This document shows positions 23,400 to 36,300 of a stretch of 64,000 nt of DNA, in pieces. The stretch spans positions 62,001-126,000 of the forward strand of contig MU400561.1 of the NCBI GenBank assembly GCA_022578965.1, given 5' to 3'. How positions within the stretch are numbered: position 1 is the first letter of the stretch; each line of letters starts with the position of its first letter. Source of the stretch: Xylaria sp. FL1777. Its lineage: Eukaryota > Ascomycota > Sordariomycetes > Xylariales > Xylariaceae. The notes under the pieces were generated by a model, which was given only the letters and a program-made list of their open reading frames with translations, made no database searches and was not told the DNA's origin. The translations under genes were made by a program, and so were the position numbers.

Positions 23400-24979
23400 A
23401 TGTTATGGATAACGTTTACTACTACGATACTGCTCTTTACGCAACACGCCTCCGCCCAGGGGCGTCTGCTCCGGTTCGTCTGTTCGCAGCTCGTGATCGA
23501 ACGGATCGACCCTCTCGTCTCTCCGGGGATGGTGCCGTCTCCTCACACGCACCAGGTCGTTGGAGGCAACTCGTTTAATGCGACGGTAAACAGCGTAACC
23601 TTTATTTCTTAGCCTCTAAACTGTGTGATCTGATGATCGGCGTTCTCACCAGATGGATCCTACGCAACTTGATCCCGCCGCAACATCCACCTGCACTACG
23701 TGCTCGTACGCTGAGGACTTCAGCAACTATTGGACTGCCAACTTGTATTTTAAATCGCCAGAAAACGGTACTTTCAAACGGGTGCCGCAGATGCCGAACC
23801 CCACTTGCTGCCAGCAAAACGGCGGCCTGACGATATACTACATGTCTCCCTTTTCTGGTAACCAGAAGGTCACAGCGTTCAAACCTGTAAATTCAACTCA
23901 ATCTTTATTTCGTCCCATCTCCCAACGATCTAGCGAGATATTCAATGCATCTGTTACGTCCCTACTTGCACACTACATTATAATTAATAGACTGCCTGAC
24001 AGGGTTTCCGAATGCTAGCAGGCGACCCGGCGCTCCGCACCGCTACGGGCAAAGACCCGGGTATCTGCCACCGGTGCCTAGGCGCCAGCAACGGGTTCCA
24101 GCCGTGCGACAGAACGGATAGTTCCGAACTTCCATCGAAGCCGTGCCCGCAGGGGATTCGGTCGAGCATCATCTTCCCGACTTGCTGGGACGGCAAGAAC
24201 CTCGACAGCCCCGACCAGTGAGTCCCCTGTGCCCTTTTATTTCCCCCTTTCAGGATGTCTACGAGTCATACATTACCTCGATGGGCACCTTCTCTCCTTG
24301 CTACTCCCGTGAGCTTCCGAAGCCCTGGGTGATCTTTTACCGTAACTCGACACTATTGACTCCAGTGTTACAACAGCAAGTCGCACATGGCGTACTCTCC
24401 AGGAATCTGCAATGGGGGCAATTGTCTCGCCGGTGCCTCCTGTCCCAGTACCCACCCCGTCAGAGTTCCCGGAGTCATGTACGAGATCTACTGGAACACG
24501 AGCCAGTTCAATGACCCCAAGTACTTCTCGGCGGGCTCACAGCCGTTTGTGTATAGTTTTGGGGACGGGTAGTTACACGATTTACTTCCACCCCCCTTTC
24601 GAACTTTCTCACACTCCTTGGCTCTCTTTTCAATACTGTAGCTTCGATCTTATGGTAGGTACTAATGATTAAATTAATAGACTGGGCCACGGCCAACACG
24701 GCGATTACCTGTTCGGGTGGAAAGGCGATGCCCTCCAGCGTGGCATGGACGCCTTGTCAGGGCGTGACTGTGCCAACGAGAAGTGTAGCGCGCTGAAGTC
24801 TCAATCGTATGAAGACGCCATGGAGTGTACGAAGAAATCCGTCGTAGACGAGGATGTAGGCTTGGATGGGTGTGAGTAGACTTCTAAACGTTGACTTGTA
24901 TACCATACCATGACTTGTGGCTAATAGCAGAATCATAGGGATTCCTGCTCTACCTGGTGGTGTGCCAGTGACCTACTAA
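23400..24979 (+). CDS. Secreted DUF1996 protein, 6 exons
   Basis: Exons 23400-23585, 23653-23886, 24003-24217, 24377-24568, 24681-24871, 24939-24979; 352 aa. Residues 1-19 form a signal peptide, cut after Ala-Ser-Ala. The mature protein is one DUF1996 domain: [63 protein letters not shown] across a junction, [26 protein letters not shown] and [17 protein letters not shown]. Six or more Cys pairs suggest an extracellular fold. The short last exon was chosen because the GTGAGT donor at 24872 and acceptor at 24938 give [15 protein letters not shown]; reading through would end at 24879. The biochemical role of DUF1996 is unknown. No WSC or other added domain follows. It is the last recognisable gene before the AT-rich block, about 0.7 kb from its edge. 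Confidence 0.93.
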
Positions 24980-25690
24980 TAGTTCCGTTGTATTTAAGCA
25001 GGGGATGCGGCCTCCGGCGAGAGAATGTCAATCTAATGATTTTACGATCATCTAGTTTTAAAGACAGACCTGAAGTTATTGCTTTCCAGCCGCACCATCA
25101 AACAGTGCACGACTGTTGTGTGAAATGCCATACCTTCCACGTCAGGCATCTATTATAAAAAATAATAATAAGCTGTTTATAATAAGCTTCCGACGAGCTG
25201 AGGTTTCGGCGGTAGCGGTTGTGTGAAAAATACTGTGGTAGCCGCTGTAGTTAATTTAGCTAGTTTTCTAACAAGTGAAATAGAAACGATTCATTATTGA
25301 TGGGAAAAAGGATGAAAAAGAACTTAGATGTTTTTGGAGACTTCGGATTATAGACGGTTTCTTAGCTAATACGAGAGAACTTATCTAGGTACTTAACATT
25401 TTGCTTACATAAAAGTTGTGCGCAGCTCAGGCTGGGCTTAGGCTAAAAGCGGCGTGGCTCGGTCCATGAACCTAATACCTACAAATTAGGTACAACAAGC
25501 TAGCGTGGGTGTTATGCTGTGGCTTATGTAACAATGGGGAACTGCTGTCAGTGGAAAAGTGTCAAGATCCAAATTCCCCAAAAGGCACATGCGATTCAGA
25601 CCAGTTAGGACGGAGCGCAGTTATTGGCTTTCCGCCAACCTGCCACCTAAAATTCCTTCTTGGTTATCTTAGCGATATACTTATTACGTA
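24980..25690. other. Transition zone to AT-rich block
   Basis: About 0.7 kb of intermediate composition. A frame at 25,509-25,691 (+) is open for 60 codons and Cys-rich at its start. It matches nothing I know and ends exactly where composition changes, so I do not call it a gene; it could be the start of a gene cut off by the repeat block. Confidence 0.4.
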
Positions 25691-26808
25691 ATTTTTAGCG
25701 TGTTAGTGTTTTATATATAATACGCGTAATATTACTAATAATAGCTTAACTAATAGCTTTTTTAACTTAAATTTACGCTTTAAATATTGCTGCTTAATAT
25801 TTAATTATATTTAAAACTAGCTAGCTAAGCTACATATTTTAGTTTAGTAATAGTTTTAATTGCAAACATTAAGTTTTTTAATGTATTGTTTTTTATGCTT
25901 AAGTAATAAGCAAAAAAATAGCTAAAAATAGCAATATAGCAAAACTGCAGTAGTGCTTTTTTTAAACGTTTAATATAATGTTTATAGCGTTTTATTATTA
26001 GTTTATAGTTTATTAACTTATTATATAACTAATAGTTGCTTATTTTAATAAATAACTGTTAAAAAGTTAATATATATTATAAAAATGCTGCAAATTTATT
26101 TATTAATTTTATTTAAAAAACAAATTAATTAAATAATATATATTTTTTTTAACGTAAATTATATAAAAACTGCTATAAATTTATTTATAAAATGTTATTT
26201 GTTTTTTATTATTATATAATTATTATAGCGCTTTAAAAAGTTTAAGCTAAACTATTTAAAATATTTAAATTTTTTTATAATAGTATTACTTAGTTTATTA
26301 TAAAACAAGCTAAATTTAGTTTTGCATTTTTTATTGCAGCTAATAAAAATATATAATTATTTAAAGCTTAAGTAACATTTATTAGCTATTTAAAATTTTT
26401 TACTTATAATGCTAAAATAATAAATATATAATACTTTTAGCTTAAAAACTTGCTATAAAATTATAGTGCTTATATATATATAAAATCTAATTTATAAATA
26501 TATAACTTTAGTTTATAAATTAATAGTTTTAAGTTATTTATTTAGTTTTTTTTACTAATTTTTAGTTAAGTTTTTAAAGCATAAATTTAAGCACTATAAA
26601 TTAAGCATTAAATATATTGCTTTAAATATTTAAAAAACTAAATGCTTTTTAAGTTTAACAAAAGCTGTTTGCTTATTTTTTTAAGCATAAGATTTTTTAA
26701 ATAGCGTTTTAAATACTTTAATAATAACAGCCTTAAGAAATTTAAAAAAAATAAAATTAATTTTTATAACATTTAATAGTTATAAATTATTTATACAAGA
26801 GAAAAAAG

Positions 26809-26834
26809 AAAAAAAAAAAAAAAAAAAAAAAAAA
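26809..26834. repeat. A26 tract
   Basis: An uninterrupted run of 26 A, preceded by a shorter A-rich stretch. It could be the tail of a + strand LINE relic or simple slippage; no coding remnant was identified just upstream. Confidence 0.6.
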
Positions 26835-29800
26835 GTTATAAATTTAATACTGCTTTGCTTTTTATGCTACTATTAAAAATTTTACTAAAAAAAAAAAACT
26901 TATATAATACGTTTAATAAATGTTTTGCTTACATTTTAGTTGATTTTTTTATTTTAGTTCTTTATTGCTTTATTATTATTATAAAGCTAGTTTTTATGTT
27001 TAAAAATAAACTAGCGTAACATTTTTAAAATTAGCTTTTAATTAGCAAAAAGCTTAACTTTTTAAAAGTATTTTTAATAAAACATATAATTAAGTTTTTT
27101 TAATAAAAGCATAAGTGCATTTTTGCTATTTTTGTTCGTTAAAAATTTAATTGCTTATAATATTTTTATTAGCTATTTTTATAGCTTTTATTTTAAAAAA
27201 TCTTAAATATATAGTACTAAAGCTATAATGTTTATTAATACGTTTTAAATAATCTAAAGTATAAATAGTTTAAGTTATATTTAATAAAGGTTAAAAAAGT
27301 ATATAGTTTTATAACTTATTGCTATTTATTAATTAATATATAAATGCGCAAATAAATTAAAATATTTAAGTAATAAAGCAAGTAAAAAAGTATTTAGCTA
27401 AGTTAATAATATATAAAAAAAAACTTATAAAGCAAATAATAACTTATTTACTTATTAAAGTAAGTATTTAAAAGTATAATATTTAAATATTTGCTATTTA
27501 TTAAAAATATATATAATAAGCAAAAATGTTATTAAATAATAGTTAAATAAAGCAAATACTTAATATATAAGTTATTAAACTTATAATTTATTTAAACTAT
27601 TTATATTACTACTTTTTGTTTAAAGTTAATAAGTAGTTTAAGTTTATATTATTTATTAAGTTTTATGCTTTAGCTTTTATTATTTATTTAGCTTTATTAG
27701 TAAATATTAAAAAGTTTAAGTTGTTTTAATTATTTTTATATAAAACTTAATTAATATATATTTATTTTTAAAAACTAAAAAAATGCTAATATTATTAAAA
27801 ATAACTTATTTTAAGTTTAAATTATAGTTTATATTATTAAATATGTTTAAATGCATAAAATAATAATTATTTAAGTATAATATTTTTATTAAAGCTTTAA
27901 ATTTCTTTTTTTTTTTTAGTTTTTAAACTTTTGCAGCTATTTATTTAAATGCTGCAAATATTTATTAAAGCATAGTAATAAACTTAGTATAAAAATAACT
28001 CGTTTTTAGCTATTTCTCTTAAAGTAAAAAAATTATTTAGATTATTATAAAAAAACAAAAGCTTTATTATATAAACTAAAAAGCTTAAAACTTAGTTATA
28101 TTTAACTAATAATTTTTTAGGAGTTTTAAAGTTATAATTTTTTTTATTATTTAATTAAAGCAGTTATTTAAAAACAGTATTTTAATAAAATCTTAAACCT
28201 AATTGTAATAAATATATAAACAAAAAAGTAGTAGTAATAGCAATAACAATAAAAAATGCTAAAACTAAAAAAAAAGGTAAAATATAAAAAAAAAGTAACA
28301 AAAGTATATTTTAACTGCTTAAAGTTACTATTTTTTATTTTAAGTATAGTATTAGCTTTTAAAATATGTTTTAAAAATTATTTAAAAGGTAAAATATATA
28401 AGCAAAGGTAAGCAAAAGTAAAAGCTATTATATTTAATTTAGCTATAGCTACTTTATGTTTTTTTAGCAGTACTTAAAACAAAAGCTTTAAGCTTTAAGC
28501 TATTATTATTATAAAGCAAGTTTTTATGCTTTAATTATTAGTATAAAAATGCTTATTATAGCTTTAGTTAATATTAATAGCATTTTATTTTAAAGTATAG
28601 CAATATTATATTTTGCTTATTAAGTAATTATATTATTATAATTAATAGCTATTTAAACTTAGCATATATGCTTAGTTAAAAATATATTATTAAAAAAAAG
28701 CCGCATATTATATAAGCTAATTATATTAATAAGCTTACTAATAATAGCTTGCTAATTTATAGCTGCAATAAATAAGCAACTTAAAAAAGTTAAACTAGTT
28801 TTATTATTAATTTAAATATTAAGTTATTTATAATATTTTAAAAGTTTTAAGTTATAGCTGTTTTATTATAAGTTTTAAAAAATATAAATACTTAAATAAA
28901 AATATTAAAATAGCTTAAAATAATATAGTATATTTTAAGCATATTTAAAAAGTATTAGCAGAAAAAAAAACCTAAAAGTTAAACTTATTATTTATAGCTT
29001 TAATTTTACTATAGTATATAAAAAAAAAAAAAACTACATTAAAAAAAGTCTAAGTTTTAAGTATTATTAATAATTACTTTAATTTTAAGCGCTGCTAATT
29101 AAAAAAAACTAACTTTATAGCTTTAATAAAAATAGCTTTTTAAACACGTTTAAAGTTAAAACAGCGTATATATAGCATAAAGCAATTATTATTATAAGTA
29201 ATTTTATAATATTGCAAGCATTAATATTTAGCTTTAATAAAACAAAATTTAAGCAAGCTTAATTAAATAAGTTAAACATTTATTTTAAATAATAAAACAG
29301 TACTATATATAATAAATTAAATAAATAAATTAAAGTAAATAAGTTGCAAATATAACAAAAAACGTAAAAATAGTATTAAATAACTTATTTATTAAAAATA
29401 TAACTAATATATAATTAAGACTTATTAGCAATACAACTATAATGCAATAACGTTTTAATAAAAAATATAAAACTAATAAACTTTTTAGTATATAAAAAAT
29501 AATTAATAGAATTATAAAACTAATATTATAGCTGCTAATAGAAAGAAAAATAGCAAAAAGGATTTCTTTTTAAAAAAATGCAAAAAAAGCGCAAATAGTA
29601 CATATATTAAAAAAAGCCTAAAAAAGCTAGCAAAATATAAAGCTTAATAATAAAAACAACTTTAATATATTTATAACTTGCTATAACTTAAATGCTATTA
29701 TAAAAGCTAACTAAAAAAGCATTAAAAATATTATTTAAAAGCTTTTTTAATAAACTTTATTAAATATAAATATGCTAAAATCTTAAGCATAAATAACAAT

Positions 29801-30199
29801 TTTATAGCTAGCTTATAATAATAAAGCAATGCTATTTAAACAAAACAAAAAAATGCTAATTAAAATTAAAAAATAAGCTAATAACTTTAAAAATAAAACA
29901 TTAATTAATATTATTAAAGCAATAAATATAACATTTATAAGTAGTAATATAATTGCTACTAAAAAGCTATATAATAAAAATATAATAATTACTTTTAAAA
30001 AAGCAGTACTTTAAAAAGCTAAAGAAAAAAAGTAAATTATAAAAGCTTTTAAAAAAAAATTAAAAATATAACAAAAAAAAGCAGCACTAATAATAAAAAG
30101 CATTTTAATAAAACGTATTAAAGCAATATACTTAAACAAAAACTTATTGCAGCTATTATATAGCAAATACCTTAAAGTTACAAAGTATAAAAAAATGCT

Positions 30200-33100
30200 A
30201 TTTAAAAACGCAAAAGCTAGATTTACATTAATATTATTATATATAAGCAGCGTTATAGCAGCTAAAACAATATATAAAAACAGCTTTTTATAAAAAGCTT
30301 AACTATTTAACTATAAACTTTTTGCTGTAAAGCTTAAAGTTATGTAGTACTTTAATTGTTATAAATATAAACATATAGCTAAATATTGCTATAAAAACTT
30401 AAAGTATAATTATTATTTAGCTTTAAAGCACTAAAAAAGTAAGAAAAGCTGCTTAATAAAAACGTAAAAAGCAAAGCAAAAATGCATAAACTGTAAAAAA
30501 GCATACGTAGCATAAAATAAAGCTTGCTAAAAGAAGGTTAAACAAAAAAACAAAGCAAAAGCAGCATATATATTGCAACTTAAAAGCTTTTAAAGTATTA
30601 AAAAAGCAGCAATAATAAGCAAAAAAATAAATAAAAGTAGTTTAAAAATGCTAATAGCGTTAGCATTTATAAAGCTAAATAAAAAAGAATTACTAGCAAA
30701 AAAATAGTAAACTAGCAATACAAACAAAAACTTATTTTTATTAACTTAATAATATATAATATTGCTTTTTAAAACATTACAAAATTTAAAAGCAATATAG
30801 TACGCATGTTATAAAATAATAGCTTTAATTATATAGCAGTTTAAAAGCTAATAATTAATAAATATAGCAATATATATTATTTTAGTAGTAATAACTATTA
30901 AGTTATTTAATTAAAAAGCAAAGCTATGCTATATATAAACAAAAAAATTGCAATAAAAACGCTAGCAAAAAACACTAGTAAAAACTAGGCAAAAATTATA
31001 ATAAGCAGTAATAACTTAGCAATAATTCTATAGTTAATATATTTGCTAAATTAAAAAAAAACAGTTTAATATAATTTAATTTAAAAAATATATAAAGTAA
31101 GCAAGCTAAAAAAACGCTATATATTTATAAGCAACTTTAACTTTTATTACTTATTATAAAACTTAAAAAGCAAAAAAAGCTAAAAAGTAAATAAACTGCT
31201 TAAGTTTACTGCATAATAAGATTTTATATTAGCTACTTTTTAAAAAAAAATAACTAAAATAAAGCATAAACAAAAAAGCTTAATAATAAACTTAATATAA
31301 ATATTTAATAATTTAGCTATAACTTACTAAAAGAACTTAAAATAGCTAAAATTAAACTATAAAGCACTAAAAGCTATAGTTAATTTAAGATTAGCTTTAT
31401 AAAAATACTTAAAAAAAGCAAAAAAATAAAACTAGCTTAAATTAAACAAAAATAAAGCAGCTATAAAAATAAAAACTATTATTATAAAAAAGCATATATT
31501 ACGTATACTTAGTAAACTAAATAATGCTTTTAATTTTTTAATTTAGCAACTAGTAAAAATAGCAAATAAAACAACGCTTAAAAAAACTATAAAAAAAAAG
31601 CACTAAATATTACTTTAATAGTTTTTAGAAGTAATTAAAACAAAAAAAAAAGCTAAGTAAATATACTATAAATTTTAAAGCAAAAGAACTAAAGCAGCAT
31701 AGCAAGCACTTAAAAAAAAGAAAAAAGCCTTTAATAACAAAATAAAAAAGCATAAAAGCATAATTAAAAACAAGCGCTTATAAAAATATTTAAAGATTTT
31801 AAGTTATTATAAAGCTTAGCTAAGTAAGCAAAGTTTGCTTATAAGCTAGCTTTAAAGATTATTGCAATTTTACTGCTAAAATAAACAAAAAGTAAGCTAT
31901 TTTTTGCTAACACTTTTAAAGAAAAAACGGCCTTACTAATAAAACGCTTTTTTTTTGTACTATTAGCAAACTTATTTAATATACTTAAAAAAAATTTATT
32001 TTATAATAGCTATTAAAAATTTATAATTAATATAAATATAAAAAAAAAAAACATAATATTATTAATATAAAAGCTAGTGTTATAAAAAGCACTAAAAAAT
32101 AACTTGTTACTTAATAGCTTTTTTAAAGCTTATAAACTTGCTTTAGCAAAAAAAATAGCAATACTATGTACTGCTAGCTTTTTATTAAAGTACTACTTAG
32201 TATAATTTAAGCAAGCAAAAATAATAGTTATACTTAAACTTAAAAAGTTAAAAAAAACTAAAAAAACAGCTAAAGAATAACGCTTTATTACGCTTATTTA
32301 TATAGTAAAAAAAGTGCTAAAAAAGAAATTATGCTACTATATAACAAAAATAGCTAAGCAAAAAAGTCTTTTATTAAATAATCAAATAAAAAACAAACAA
32401 AATAAGTTAATAAACGTAGCTATTAAACTAGTATTAAAAACAGCAAAAAAAGCAATTAATAAAAAAGCATAGCATTTTTATTATAGCTTAATATTGCGAA
32501 AGCTTTTAATACTATTAATAAAGAAAAAATAATATATATTTTGTAACAAAAAAGCTTTTTTTTTTAAATAGTTATATAAGTAAGCTTTTTTATATTAAAC
32601 TGCATAGTGCATTTCTGCTTTAATAAAGCAGTATTTTAGCTAATAGCATTAAAAGCTAAAGTTTTTTAAAAGTTTTTGCTTTTACTTTTTTTTTTTCTTT
32701 TATATATATTAACGCTTTATAATAACCTTGCAGCACACTAAAAGCTAATAATAGTTAGCTTTGCTAATAATATTAACTTTATTATAATAAATCTAAATAT
32801 AAAACAAAACTATAAAGCTTTAAAAGCAATATAAAAAACGTATAAAAGCTAAGCAAAACAGCATAAAATAAAGTTTATACTGCAAAAAAGCAAGCTAATG
32901 CACTTTTTTAGTAGTAAAGCAGCTTTTATACAAATAGTATACTTTTTTAATGCAATAATATATTTAAAAAACAACGCAAAATTTCTAAAGATATAATTTA
33001 ATAAAAATATAAAATAAAAAAAATATCTAGTAAAGCTTAAAAAAAAACTAAGCATTTAGTTATATGCAGTAATTAAGCTATAAAACTTTATATAAAGCAA

Positions 33101-33350
33101 TAACGTAGTAAAAGCAAAGCAAATATATGTTGCAATAATGTAAAGCATTTTAACTTATAGCATAATAACTTAGCATAAAAACTTTAAAAAAAATAAAGCA
33201 AAAAGTATTGCTAACTTATTAATAGCAACTTAAAACAAGTGTTTTAAACGTATAGCTAAAGCTTTTAAAGCAACTAAAACAAAATATCTAAAAACTAAAA
33301 TAAAGATTTTTTTTATTAACTTATATTTTAGTAATAAAGCAGTAGCTTGC
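30200..33350 (+). mobile_element. Tad-like LINE relic (LINE-A), RIP-inactivated
   Basis: A non-LTR retrotransposon read on the + strand through RIP stops. ORF1 (Gag-like): about 30,200-30,610, with two zinc knuckles. The first reads CYKYKHIAKYC at 30,357-30,389 (expected C-x2-C-x4-H-x4-C with Cys and Gly changed by RIP). The second is CINCKKAYVA*NKAC near 30,483-30,526. ORF2: reverse transcriptase in one frame from 32,658 to 33,060. It has the -QGSPLSP- relic followed by FLLYILTLYNNLA, the catalytic FADD changed to FANN at 32,759-32,770, then the KSKLMHF thumb segment and NNAKFLKI*FNKNIK (compare FLGxWxDxxLxW). A RIAKAFKATKT connector lies at about 33,240. The endonuclease region (30.7-32.2 kb) and 3' end were not resolved; the A19 tract at 34,013 might mark the tail. 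True ends probably lie outside the given limits. Confidence 0.8.
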
Positions 33351-36300
33351 AAGCATTACATAAAAAGCTTAGCAGCTAAAAAGTTAATTTAAAAAGCAAC
33401 AAAAAAAATTAAAACTTTTATTTAAAACGCAAAAGCTTAAAAAGCTAAAAACTAAACAAAAAGCAGGCCTATAAGCAGCAATAAAAGCATAACTAAAGAA
33501 AATCTAACGCTAGCTTTAGATTTTTAGCAAAAAAAGTAATTAAAAAGAAAAAAACTTAAGATTACACTAAAAAAAAATAAATAAACAAATAAAGCTAAAC
33601 TAAAACAAGCAATAATTACTTAATAATAATTAAGCAAAAGCTTAGCAAAAATAAAGCCTTTAAAAAATATAGCAGATTACTAAAATATAAAATAGCTATA
33701 ATAATATAAATGTATACTAGAAAAATAAAGCTAAAGGCGTTCTTATATAAAAAAAAAGTTCTAAGCTTTTTTATGCCTTTTTATAAGTATACAAAAAAAA
33801 AAAAAACCTTTTAGCATGTAGTTTTATATTATAACCTGCTAAAAAACAAAAAAAAGCAGCTATAAAAAAGCTTTGCAATTAAGCTGCTATAAATTAATAA
33901 AAACCTATAACTAGCTATAAAAAAGCTTAAAGCTATAAATAATATTGCAAAATAGCTATTTACTACTAATAAAATAGCAATATATAATAAGGCAGTCGAA
34001 ATAAAAAAAAATAAAAAAAAAAAAAAAAAAAGCAGGAAATAAAAAAAGAACTAGCAAAAAAAGTAAAAGTGCTTTTCTAAAGGTTTTAAAAAACAAAAAA
34101 AAAGCTTTTATGCGCTTTCTAAAAAAACAAAAAGTTTAAAAGCTTTAAAGAAAGTTTTTTTATCTTTTAACTATTACTTTTTATTTAGCAAGCTAATTAA
34201 TAAAAACTAGTTATTATAAAGTAAAAAAACTTTAAAGTAATAGCATAAACATTATTGCATAAGGTTTTTATTTGGCTTTTTATATAGTTTTACTTATAAG
34301 TACATAAGTAAAAAAACTATGCTGCAAAGCAGTATAGCAAGTTATTAATAATAAAATAATAATTACGTTTTTTTTTTAATTAAATCTTAAACTTTTAATT
34401 ATTGAAAGTATATAGTAGCTTTTTATAAATGTTTTTGCTAAGTTGCTTTTTACTTATAATACTTTTAGTATATTTATAAATTTTACTTGCTATTAGCTAA
34501 CATAGTTTAAAAAAAAAAAAAAGATAAATTAGCTTAAGGCTTTTATTAATGCTACTAGTAAACTAGCAGCACTAAAATTCTTTTAATAATAATAATTATG
34601 TTGCTAATTGTTATAAACAGGTTTTTAAAGCAAGTATTATTTTTGTTTTAATGACTTATAGTTATTATAAATTAAATGCATTTTTTTTACTTATTATATT
34701 TATAGTATTTTTTTTTTTTGTAACTATTAGTTTTTGCAGCTAGCTTTTTTAGCAAAGCGTAATTAATATGTTAATTGTAGTATAGTTTACTTTACTTAAT
34801 ATTAATGTATAAGCAAAACGTATAGTAGTACAAGCTTTTGTTTGCATTTTAATTAATATTAATTTATTTTTTGTTTTTAGAAGCATATATGCTTGCTTGC
34901 AAAATGTAGCTATTTAGCCTTTAGTTTTTATTTTTTTACTAAATTTAGTCGCTAAAACTTATAACTTTTTATTTAGTTTTAAAGCATTAATAATGCTTAC
35001 TAACTTTATTTTAATAAATAACAATATATAAGCAACTATTATTTGTTTTATATTGCTTAAAATAAAAAAGCAGCTTTTATTTTTTTATTATTTAGTTTTT
35101 AAAGCAGCAATAAAGCTTATTTATAATTTAGTATAATATATAAAAAATATAGCTTTATATGCTGCAAGTATTTTTTAAGCAGCTAATTGCTTATATATTT
35201 TGCTAGCATTTGCTAATGCTAAAAATAAAGCTATATAAAGTGCTACAAAAAGTACATTAGCATTACTTGTAGCATATAAAAAAGTTATGCAAAGTATTGC
35301 TAAAAAAAAACATAAAATTAAAGTTATATTAGGTTTATATGCTAAAAATAATAAAAACTTATAATATTGCAGCATATTTATTATTTATAATATGGTTTTA
35401 TACAAAAGTAAAACAAGCAAGTTAGCATAAAAAAAAATTTATAACAAAAATAGCCTAAAAATTTTAAAAATTTATACTAAAATAAGTTAAAAAGCTAAAG
35501 TTATTAAAGTTATAATATAAGCAATAAAAGTTTTACTTAAAAAAAACTAAATATATATATTTATTATTGCAAACTATACTATTTATTATTAACTTAGCTA
35601 TATAATAAATGCAGCTAATTTATAATATAAGGTTACTATTTTTTTGTGTTTAAAATTATATATTTTGCTAGTAGCTTTGTTTTTTATAGCATATATAAAA
35701 TATAATCTAAAAAACTATATTTTTAGTTTTTTGCTGCATTTATATATATTTAATTTGTTTATTATATAGTATAAATATTAGCGTTATAACTTTGCTACGT
35801 ATATTTAATGCAACTTAAATAGCTTAAAATTTTATTATTACTATAATATAAAAGATTACTATTATATTATAAGTTAAGGCATAGTAGTATTATTATTAAC
35901 GCGGTTTAATATAGCTATATTTTTAATATAGCTTATTTGTAAAAAAAAGTTAAAGCTGCATAAACTTTTAATAGTATAGCAAACATTCTTATTATTTTGT
36001 TTACTGCAAATAAAAATGCTAATATTGCAAGCTTAAGTGTAAACATTATAGCTAACATAAATAATATGCTTTAAGAAAAAACAAAAAAGTTAGTTTAAAA
36101 AATTAATATTATATTTTTTACGCAGTAAGTTTAAAACTATAATAGTTTTATTAACTAAGTAGCATATATTTTTAAACAGCTTACTTGCATTAACAGCAAA
36201 AAAGTTCGCTTAAAACGTAAAAAAATTATTAGCTTTTGTATTTATACGTATAAATATTATTAATTATTTTATAATATTTATGCTTATGTTACTTTAAAAT

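Noticed and set aside
24218..24376. Possible extra exon inside the 159-nt DUF1996 intron (a CAG acceptor at about 24,251-24,253 is followed by an open stretch)
   Set aside because: Joining 24217 directly to 24377 restores the conserved SPDHKSHMAY of the family without a gap, so no exon is needed there.
32849..33055. 68-codon open frame on the minus strand
   Set aside because: It is the antisense shadow of the LINE-A RT thumb region, which decodes on the + strand.
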